In this document: positions 58,049 through 64,000 of the stretch, one piece after another
Position numbering within the stretch: position 1 is the stretch's first letter
Layout of the letters: every line of letters starts with the position of its first letter
Origin: Oscillospiraceae bacterium
GTDB lineage: Bacteria; Bacillota; Clostridia; Oscillospirales; Oscillospiraceae
Assembly: GCA_015067785.1 (NCBI GenBank)
Contig: SVLR01000005.1
Coordinates: forward strand, 1 to 64,000
Direction: 5' to 3'
Length of the DNA stretch: 64,000 nucleotides
Program-made: the position numbers and the translations under genes
The notes under the pieces: generated by a model
What the model was told of the DNA's origin: nothing
Database searches by the model: none
Seen by the model: only the letters and a program-made list of their open reading frames with translations

Positions 58049-60814
58049 ATGAAAAAAATCAGTATACTAATGATCGTGTTTGCTTTTGTTGCTGTTTGTC
58101 TTTTTCTGCTCCCGGCAGAGGTGCAGGCAGTTACCGGCACTTGCGGTGAAAATGTCACTTGGGCACTGGACGATGAGGGTACATTGACCATTTCCGGCAC
58201 CGGTGCGATGAGGGATTTTGCAAATTTGGGGATTCCGTGGTATTATATTAGAGATTCTATCAAAACCGTCATTATCGAAGATGGTGTCACCGCCATTGGC
58301 GAATCTGCGTTCTATGGCTGCTTTGGCCTGACTAGTGTAACCATCCCTAACAGCGTTACTACCATTGGCAAATCTGCGTTCTCTAATTGTATCAGCCTGA
58401 CCGGTGTGACCATTCCTGATGGTGTTACCACCATTGGTGCTTCTGCGTTCTCTGATTGTACCAGCCTGACCGGTGTGACAATTCCTGATAGTGTCACCAC
58501 TATTGGCAATGGTGCGTTCTATGGCTGCACCGGCCTGACCGGTGTGACCATCGGTGACAGTGTCACCACCATTGGTGATCGGGCATTCCGTAACTGCACC
58601 AATCTGTCTAATGTGACCATTCCTGATAGTGTTACCACCATTGGTGCTTCTGCGTTCTCTGATTGTACCAGCCTGACCGGTGTGACCATCCCCGACAGCG
58701 TCACCGCCATTGGCGATTCTGCGTTCTCTAATTGTATCAGCCTGACCGGTGTGACCATTCCTGATGGTGTTACCACCATTGGTGCTTCTACGTTCTCTGA
58801 TTGTACCAGCCTGACCGGTGTGACAATTCCTGATAGTGTCACCACTATTGGCAATGGTGCGTTCTATGGCTGCACCGGCCTGACCGGTGTGACCATCGGT
58901 GACAGTGTCACCACCATTGGTGATCGGGCATTCCGTAACTGCACCAATCTGTCTAATGTGACCATTCCTGATAGTGTTACCACCATTGGCGAATCTGCGT
59001 TCTCTGATTGTACCAGCCTGACCGGTGTGACCATCCCCGACAGCGTCACCGCCATTGGCGATTCTGCGTTCCATAACTGCTCTGGCCTGACCGGTGTGAC
59101 AATCCCTGATAGCGTTACTAGCATTGGAGAAGACGCATTCTATTACTGCGGTAAGCTAACGGATGTGTATATTACAGACATTGCCGCTTGGTGCAACATA
59201 GCTTTTGGCAATTCTAATGCAAACCCTATGAATTATGCCAAAAATCTATATATTAATGGTGTACTCCCCAGAGGAGAATTGTTGATCCCTGAGGGCGTGA
59301 CACAGATACCTTATAGAGCCTTTTATAATTGTGATGGCATTACCTCTATTGTAATTCCGGATAGCGTTACTGCTATTGGCGATGCTGCGTTCTATGACTG
59401 CAATAGGCTTACTGATGTAACCGTCGGCGACAGCGTTACCGCCATTGGCAATTCTGCGTTCAGCCACTGCAACAGACTTTCTGGCGTGATCATACCTGAT
59501 AGCGTTACCACTATTGGCGGTAGTGCGTTTGCTCACTGCTATAAACTAACCAGCGTGACCATCCCGGACGGTGTTACTACCATTGGCTATTCTACATTCT
59601 CTGACTGCACCGGTCTTACCAGCGTAACCATCCCCGACAGCGTCACCACCATTGACAATAGTGCGTTCGGTAACTGCGACAGCTTGGTGGATGTATATAT
59701 TACTGACCTTGCTGCTTGGTGTAGGATTAGCTTCAGTGATGGTTCTGCACATCCGATGTATTATGCCCAAAATCTGTACATTAATGGTGTATTAGCAACG
59801 GATATTGTGATTCCTGATGGAATTACTGCTATTTTGCCTATGACCTTCTACAGCTGCGAAAGCATTAAACGCGTTACAATTCATGATGGAATAACCACCA
59901 TAGGTCATTTTGCATTTTATGACAGCTCCAACCTGACAGAGATCGTTTTACCTAAGAGCTTGGAGACCGTTTCGGAAGCAGCCTTCGATAGGTGTCGTAA
60001 TCTATCTGTTTATTACAAGGGTAGTCAGTCTGATTGGGATTGGATCGTCATTGGAAGAAGAAATGATAATCTGAAAAATGCCAATATTATCCACAATTAC
60101 ACCGGCTGTGACCATGTATGGGGGGATGGCATAACGGAAGTAGAGGCAACCTGTAGCCAGACGGGTAAGATCAATTATGTTTGTACACTTTGCGAATATG
60201 TGCGGACAGATATTATTGCAAAAAAAGCCCATAACTGGAATGATGGCGAGATCGTAAAAGAAGCTACTTGCTTAGATGAGGGTAAAAAGACCTATACCTG
60301 CACCGCTTGCGGCTCCAAGAAGTCGGAAGTGCTGCCTCTCAGCAATATCCACAGCTATGAAAACGCAGAAATCCTCAAGGAAGCTACCTGCGCAGAAGCC
60401 GGACAGAGGTGCTTCTACTGTAATGTTTGCGGAGAGGATATTGTTGAGGTGATTCCTAAGCTCACCACCCATAGCTATGAGAACTATGTTTGCACGGTTT
60501 GCGGCGAACAGGATCCTAATACACCGGAGGAAGAAAAACCCAAGGGCGGTTGTTATATTGCAACCTGTGTCTATGGCTCCTACGACTGCTCCGAGGTTTG
60601 GACACTGAGAAGATTCCGGGACGATACCCTTGCCTCGACTTGGTTGGGCCGCGGCTTTATTCGCACATATTATGCGGTCAGTCCCACATTGGTTGAGTGG
60701 TTTGGTGAAACGGATTGGTTCCAGACCTTGTGGAGAGGCGCTTTGGATATCTTAGTAAATATCCTTAATGGTTTAGGTGTTGAGGATACGGCTTACGAGG
60801 ACAAAGCTTGGTAA
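58049..60814 (+). CDS. Large BspA-type LRR surface protein with a CFI-box C-terminal domain
   Basis: A protein of 921 residues. The signal peptide is ISILMIVFAFVAVCLFLLPAEVQA. A cap (CGENVTWALDDEGTLTISGTGAM) is followed by about 25 LRR units of 23 residues (SLTGVTIPDSVTTIGxxAFxxC). Two interruptions contain LTDVYITDIAAWCNIAF ... AKNLYINGVL. Three HxW/HSYE-VxxATCxxxGxxxYxCxxCGE repeats follow (residues ca. 690-830), probably zinc or disulfide modules. It ends with the CFI-box domain GGCYIATCVYGSYDCSEVWTLRRFRDD ... RGFIRTYYAVSPTLVEWFGETDWFQ. That domain sits at C-termini of many secreted Firmicute proteins. A 345-bp internal duplication makes five LRR units nearly identical. Anchor and ligand are unknown. 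Confidence 0.92.
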   Translation: MKKISILMIVFAFVAVCLFLLPAEVQAVTGTCGENVTWALDDEGTLTISGTGAMRDFANLGIPWYYIRDSIKTVIIEDGVTAIGESAFYGCFGLTSVTIPNSVTTIGKSAFSNCISLTGVTIPDGVTTIGASAFSDCTSLTGVTIPDSVTTIGNGAFYGCTGLTGVTIGDSVTTIGDRAFRNCTNLSNVTIPDSVTTIGASAFSDCTSLTGVTIPDSVTAIGDSAFSNCISLTGVTIPDGVTTIGASTFSDCTSLTGVTIPDSVTTIGNGAFYGCTGLTGVTIGDSVTTIGDRAFRNCTNLSNVTIPDSVTTIGESAFSDCTSLTGVTIPDSVTAIGDSAFHNCSGLTGVTIPDSVTSIGEDAFYYCGKLTDVYITDIAAWCNIAFGNSNANPMNYAKNLYINGVLPRGELLIPEGVTQIPYRAFYNCDGITSIVIPDSVTAIGDAAFYDCNRLTDVTVGDSVTAIGNSAFSHCNRLSGVIIPDSVTTIGGSAFAHCYKLTSVTIPDGVTTIGYSTFSDCTGLTSVTIPDSVTTIDNSAFGNCDSLVDVYITDLAAWCRISFSDGSAHPMYYAQNLYINGVLATDIVIPDGITAILPMTFYSCESIKRVTIHDGITTIGHFAFYDSSNLTEIVLPKSLETVSEAAFDRCRNLSVYYKGSQSDWDWIVIGRRNDNLKNANIIHNYTGCDHVWGDGITEVEATCSQTGKINYVCTLCEYVRTDIIAKKAHNWNDGEIVKEATCLDEGKKTYTCTACGSKKSEVLPLSNIHSYENAEILKEATCAEAGQRCFYCNVCGEDIVEVIPKLTTHSYENYVCTVCGEQDPNTPEEEKPKGGCYIATCVYGSYDCSEVWTLRRFRDDTLASTWLGRGFIRTYYAVSPTLVEWFGETDWFQTLWRGALDILVNILNGLGVEDTAYEDKAW
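58381..59070 (+). repeat. Tandem 345-bp duplication within the LRR gene
   Basis: 58381-58725 and 58726-59070 are near-identical (few substitutions, such as ACC/ACT and GAATCT/GCTTCT). 345 bp is 115 codons, exactly five 23-residue LRR units. The same segment, CTCTAATTGTATCAGCCTGA, begins both copies. Confidence 0.88.
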
Positions 60815-60867
60815 TTGGACCCGTTTTATGAAATAATGAACTGCGTCACTGTTAACCGTGATGCGAA

Positions 60868-60902
60868 TATAAAAGACTCCCTTGTGTAAAGGGAGTCTTT
60901 TA
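60868..60902. terminator. Terminator between the LRR gene and lysR (convergent)
   Basis: AAAAGACTCCCTT-GTGT-AAGGGAGTCTTTT is a perfect 13-bp stem. Its apex CTCCCTTGTGTAAAGGGAG is identical to the first arm of the two-arm repeats. Confidence 0.88.
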
Positions 60903-60908
60903 TATGTG

Positions 60909-61784
60909 CTACTGCGCATTTCTCAGCCTTTTCACAAGGGATTCTACAAAGCCCCATACCGGCGGCTCCAGCCATTTGTCGTAGAGAATGCACATATAAA
61001 ATGCCTGATGCCAGTTTTCGATGGGACGGAAGACAACACCGGGGCGGGGCAGAGCACATTTTTCGGACATCACGCAGATGCCGACCCCTTCCGCCACAAG
61101 AGAACGGGCAGCGCCGGCGGTGTTGACGGTGCAGACGATCTGTTCTTCCACGGGAGCGCCGCTTGCCCACTGTCCAAAGCTGTTTTCGATATCGTAGTTA
61201 AAGACGATCTGGGGCTCCCGGGCAATCTGCTGTGGGGTGAGGACGGCAAATTGACATAGAGGATGTGCCTCTGGCAGGGCAACACAGAAATTTGCCTGCC
61301 CCAAACGGCGGAAATGGAGACTGCGGTCCCGGTTGGTGGTGTCCACGATTGCCATATCCAGCTTCTCTTCCCGCACCAAGTCCATCAGCTCCTCTGCAGA
61401 GCTTTCCGTCAAGCGGAAACGAATACGGCTGTTTTGCCGGATGTGAGATAGAATTTCCTTTGCGACCGTACTGTCCAAGGTGCCGGAGACCACACCGAGC
61501 CGAATGATCACCGGCGCGCTGGTACGGCTGTCCCGAAGGGTGATGGAGGCTTCGTTCAGCTCCTTCAGGGCGGCATCTACTTTTTCCTGATAATAACGGC
61601 CCTCCTCCGTCAGGCGGATATTTCTGCCCACCTTTTCAAATAGCCGCACATCGCCCAATTCTTCTTCCAATTGGTGGATGGCGCTGCTGAGGGAGGGTTG
61701 GGAAATGCCAAGCCGCGCAGCTGCCAAAGTATAATGCTCCAGCTGCGCCAAAACAGAAAAATAACGCAGATAGTTATAGTTCAT
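60909..61784 (-). CDS. LysR family transcriptional regulator
   Basis: A protein of 291 residues. The N-terminal helix-turn-helix is MNYNYLRYFSVLAQLEHYTLAAARLGISQPSLSSAIHQLEEELGDVRLFEKVGRNIRLTEEG. The substrate-binding domain follows (VIIRLGVVSGTLDSTVAKEILSHI ... DMAIVDTTNRDRSLHFRRLGQANFCVALPEAHPLCQ), similar to CynR/GltC-type regulators. The effector is unknown. It is divergent from the trigger-factor-like gene across a 210-bp region. A copy of its last 47 codons lies at 57327. Confidence 0.92.
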   Translation of the reverse strand: MNYNYLRYFSVLAQLEHYTLAAARLGISQPSLSSAIHQLEEELGDVRLFEKVGRNIRLTEEGRYYQEKVDAALKELNEASITLRDSRTSAPVIIRLGVVSGTLDSTVAKEILSHIRQNSRIRFRLTESSAEELMDLVREEKLDMAIVDTTNRDRSLHFRRLGQANFCVALPEAHPLCQFAVLTPQQIAREPQIVFNYDIENSFGQWASGAPVEEQIVCTVNTAGAARSLVAEGVGICVMSEKCALPRPGVVFRPIENWHQAFYMCILYDKWLEPPVWGFVESLVKRLRNAQ

Positions 61785-61994
61785 ACGCGTACCTCTGAAT
61801 CTATAGATAGAAACTATAAATAAAATATCATAACTATATTGTTTTTACAAGAGAAATTTGTATAATGAGAGCGTTGCGTGAAAAATTCACGGAAAATGCT
61901 CCCTTTCGAAGAAAAGAAAGATTGCAAAGGGCTAAAAGGTGTGTTACTATAACAGATGGAAAACTTGTTTTTGACATACCAAAGGAGAACAAAA
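61785..61994. promoter_or_regulatory. Divergent regulatory region between lysR and the trigger-factor-like gene
   Basis: AT-rich, with AACTATAAA, AACTATATT and CTATAGATAG repeats as possible LysR contacts. For the plus-strand gene, TTGTTT and TATAAT (61861) are 16 bp apart. The hairpin CGTGAAAAATTCACG lies in the leader near 61877. No other gene is seen. Confidence 0.5.
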
Positions 61995-62939
61995 ATGGCA
62001 TTTACTTACCTTGGCCTGAAGGCCAATTATCAGAGACATATGGTAACCGAATCCGAGGTGGACCGCCACATTGAGCGATTGCAGCAGCAGTACCCCCGGA
62101 TCGCTGTGGTTACAGACCGCCCCACCGAAAACGGCGATGAGATCGTGCTGGATTACGCAGGCTTCTGCGAGGGTGTTCAGTTTGCCGGCGGCACTGCCGA
62201 GATGCAGACCTTGGTGCTGGGCAGCGGCATGTTTATCCCCGGCTTTGAGGAGCAGCTGCTTGACAAGGTTCCTGGTGAGGAAGTGACGGTAAAGGTAACC
62301 TTCCCGGAGCAGTATCACTCCGAGGAGCTTGCCGGCAAGGCAGCAGAATTCAAGTGTAAGATCCACGAGATCCGCGTAAAGACCCCTTACGAGCTGGACG
62401 ATGTGTTCGCCAAGGAGGTCGGTGACTGCGATACCTTCCCGGAAATGAAGGAGAAGCTGAGAGAAAGTCTGCAAAGCTATACCGACGGGCGGGGTGAAAT
62501 GGATCTGCAGGACCGTCTGCTGCGTGCTGCAGCGGAGACCCTTGACTATACACCCACCGAGGGGGAAATTGAAGAAGCGGTGCAGGAGCAGATGAATAAC
62601 CTCCGGGCGCAGCTTTCTCAGCAGGGCCTTACCTTAGATATGTATATGCAGTTTATGAACACCACCGAGGCTGCCCTCCGTGAGGAGGCAGAGCCTACTG
62701 CCATTGCAGCGCTGCGGACCGAAGCCGCCATTGACCGGATCGTGGAGCTGGAGGGCCTGACAGCCACACAGGAAGAGATCGCGGATATGCTGGCCATTGT
62801 CTGCCAGCAAAACGATATGACGATGGAGCAGATCCAAGAATATTACGATGCCGAATTGGAAGCGGCGATTAGGAGAAGTGTACTAACCGGGAAGGCGATG
62901 GGTCTCATTCGGGACGCAGCTGTCATCACGGAAGTATAA
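61995..62939 (+). CDS. Trigger-factor-like peptidyl-prolyl isomerase lacking the ribosome-binding domain
   Basis: A protein of 314 residues from ATG 61995, 7 bases after AAAGGAGA; the ORF-track start 13 codons upstream is rejected. It lacks the first ca. 110 residues of trigger factor, including the ribosome-docking GFRxGxxP loop. It starts at the segment just before the FKBP-type domain ([80 protein letters not shown]). A full helical chaperone C-terminal domain follows ([31 protein letters not shown]). It probably acts as a soluble isomerase-chaperone. Standard trigger factor is about 430 residues. Confidence 0.87.
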   Translation: MAFTYLGLKANYQRHMVTESEVDRHIERLQQQYPRIAVVTDRPTENGDEIVLDYAGFCEGVQFAGGTAEMQTLVLGSGMFIPGFEEQLLDKVPGEEVTVKVTFPEQYHSEELAGKAAEFKCKIHEIRVKTPYELDDVFAKEVGDCDTFPEMKEKLRESLQSYTDGRGEMDLQDRLLRAAAETLDYTPTEGEIEEAVQEQMNNLRAQLSQQGLTLDMYMQFMNTTEAALREEAEPTAIAALRTEAAIDRIVELEGLTATQEEIADMLAIVCQQNDMTMEQIQEYYDAELEAAIRRSVLTGKAMGLIRDAAVITEV

Positions 62940-62991
62940 TAAATTTATAATTAATGTGTCGAAGGACACCGAAAACAAGGAGGAACATACT

Positions 62992-64000
62992 ATGGCAATC
63001 GTTTTTGACGAAAATGGCAAGTACGTGGACGAGAAGGGTTTTGTAAAGCTGGACCCCACTAAGTTCGCTGACTGGCAGATCGCAGAGGAAGCAGAAAAGA
63101 CTCTGCCTCCCGTTGACTACTTCCGTGAGAAGCTGGGCCTGCTACCTGAGGAGATCATCCCCTACGGCAAGACCCCTAAGATCGACTTCATCAAGGTTAT
63201 GAACCGTCTGAAGGACAAGCCCGACGGCAAGTTCATCGAGGTCACCGCTGTTACACCCACCCCCTTCGGTGAAGGTAAGTCCACCGTTTCTCTGGGCCTG
63301 ATCGAGGGTCTGGGCTACATCGGCAAGAATGCAGGCGGCGCTCTGCGTCAGCCCTCCGGCGGCCCCACTATGAACGTTAAGGGTACTGCAGCCGGCGGCG
63401 GTAACGCCCTGCTGATGCCCATGACCGAGTTCTCTCTGGGTCTGACCGGTGACATCAACGATATTATGAACGCCCACAACCTGGCAATGGTTGCTCTGAC
63501 TGCCCGTATGCAGCACGAGCGCAACAACACTGACGAGTGGCTCGCCAAGAAGGGCCTGAAGCGTCTGGACATCGACCCCAAGCGTGTCGAAATGGGCTGG
63601 ATCATCGACTTCTGCGCACAGTCTCTTCGTAATATCATCATCGGTATCGGCGGCCGTCTTGACGGCTTCATGATGGAGAGTAAGTTCGGTATCGCTGTTG
63701 GCTCCGAGCTGATGGCTATTTTGGCAGTTGCCAAGGACCTGAAGGATCTGCGCGAGCGTATCGGCAAGATCGTCGTTGCTTACTCCAAGACCGGCGAGCC
63801 TGTCACCTGTGAGGATCTGGATGTTGCCGGCGCTATGGCTGCCTGGATGCGTAATGCCATCAACCCCACCATGTGCTACTCTGTTGAGCATCAGCCCGTG
63901 CTGATCCACGCCGGTCCTTTTGCCAACATCGCTATCGGTCAGTCCTCTGTTATCGCGGACCGTCTGGCTCTGAAGCTGTTCGATTACCATGTCACCGAGT
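62992..64000 (+). CDS. fhs: Formate--tetrahydrofolate ligase, N-terminal part
   Basis: The frame is open to the window edge, so 336 codons of about 550 are visible. [25 protein letters not shown] starts the protein. [55 protein letters not shown] is the ATP-binding glycine-rich loop and formyl phosphate site. [20 protein letters not shown] matches the family. The enzyme makes 10-formyl-THF from formate and ATP for purine synthesis or the Wood-Ljungdahl pathway. AGGAGG lies 8 bases upstream. The gene is truncated by the window only. Confidence 0.97.
   Translation, partial: MAIVFDENGKYVDEKGFVKLDPTKFADWQIAEEAEKTLPPVDYFREKLGLLPEEIIPYGKTPKIDFIKVMNRLKDKPDGKFIEVTAVTPTPFGEGKSTVSLGLIEGLGYIGKNAGGALRQPSGGPTMNVKGTAAGGGNALLMPMTEFSLGLTGDINDIMNAHNLAMVALTARMQHERNNTDEWLAKKGLKRLDIDPKRVEMGWIIDFCAQSLRNIIIGIGGRLDGFMMESKFGIAVGSELMAILAVAKDLKDLRERIGKIVVAYSKTGEPVTCEDLDVAGAMAAWMRNAINPTMCYSVEHQPVLIHAGPFANIAIGQSSVIADRLALKLFDYHVTE

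Noticed and set aside
58067-59124. Direct repeats with regular spacing that could look like a CRISPR or satellite array
   Set aside because: They encode 23-residue LRR units in one frame with third-base variation. There are no unique spacers and no cas genes.
63142-63990. Long antisense ORF inside fhs, and similar ones in the SPFH gene (12439-13362), gpmI (38600-39298) and tsf (28368-29297)
   Set aside because: They are shadows of strongly biased coding sequences, with low-complexity translations and no start signals.

Overview
The window looks like chromosomal DNA of a spore-forming, low-pathway-complexity gut Bacillota, most likely class Clostridia, order Oscillospirales (Ruminococcaceae/Oscillospiraceae-like). 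This rests on the gene content: spoIIE, sigG, ylmC/ymxH, yabP-yabQ, a PdaA-type deacetylase, hrcA-grpE-dnaK-dnaJ with CIRCE, the rpmH-rnpA-yidD-yidC-jag operon and ECF-type vitamin transporters. It also rests on several families of GC-rich hairpin repeats scattered between genes. No tRNA, rRNA, CRISPR array, phage or plasmid gene was found. The taxonomic call is an inference from sequence reading, not from a search.

Layout. 0-4 kb: an end of a glycoside-hydrolase-like gene, a membrane protein, mrnC-rqcH (RNA processing and ribosome quality control) and an AT-rich orphan. 4-9 kb: the heat-shock operon under a double CIRCE operator. 9-13.4 kb: dCMP deaminase, radical SAM protein, DacF-like carboxypeptidase, queT under a preQ1-I riboswitch, and a divergent SPFH protein. 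13.4-16.3 kb: jag-yidC-yidD-rnpA-rpmH on the minus strand, without dnaA beside it. 16.6-18.5 kb: a BspA-type LRR lipoprotein divergent from a small XRE regulator. 18.5-25 kb: bipA, aminotransferase, exonuclease, CYTH protein, spoIIE. 25-32 kb: an IS200-like remnant, DUF2500, gdhA, pdaA, tsf-rpsB, ylmC, sigG, then an AT-rich 650-bp gap with TTTTCCACA repeats before rpsT. 32.7-41.5 kb: recG, a folded-RNA candidate with a perfect terminator, an amino-acid ABC transporter with a TrpR-like regulator (yerC), gpmI, yloU and fakA. 41.5-48 kb: YihY, DUF5685 plus a DnaJ-domain protein, an acyltransferase-like protein, a His-rich protein with CooT (nickel), a small exporter, HinT and a TPP-riboswitch thiT. 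48-56 kb: an SLH-domain protein, an M14 peptidase, two paralogous membrane proteins (one fused in frame to RpiB across an A10 tract), an SDR, and the yabP-yabQ-divIC-yabR sporulation/division cluster. 56-64 kb: Sfp-type transferase, tatD, a second XRE/LRR module flanked by a duplicated LysR 3' end, the lysR gene, a trigger factor lacking its ribosome-binding domain, and the start of fhs.

How it fits together. Most of the window is ordinary housekeeping plus sporulation. The accessory signal is concentrated in (i) two XRE/BspA-LRR divergent modules, each with its own palindromic operator in the promoter; (ii) the RpiB-TEP-membrane fusion, whose reading frame depends on a slippery A10 run; (iii) a ca. 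200-nt RNA candidate with a loop-loop complementarity, next to an amino-acid transporter operon; (iv) TTAG-N4-CTAA palindromes around that operon, with the geometry of a TrpR operator, where the operon itself encodes a TrpR-like protein. Intergenic repeats are unusually common and in places sit inside operons or supply stop codons and promoter parts.
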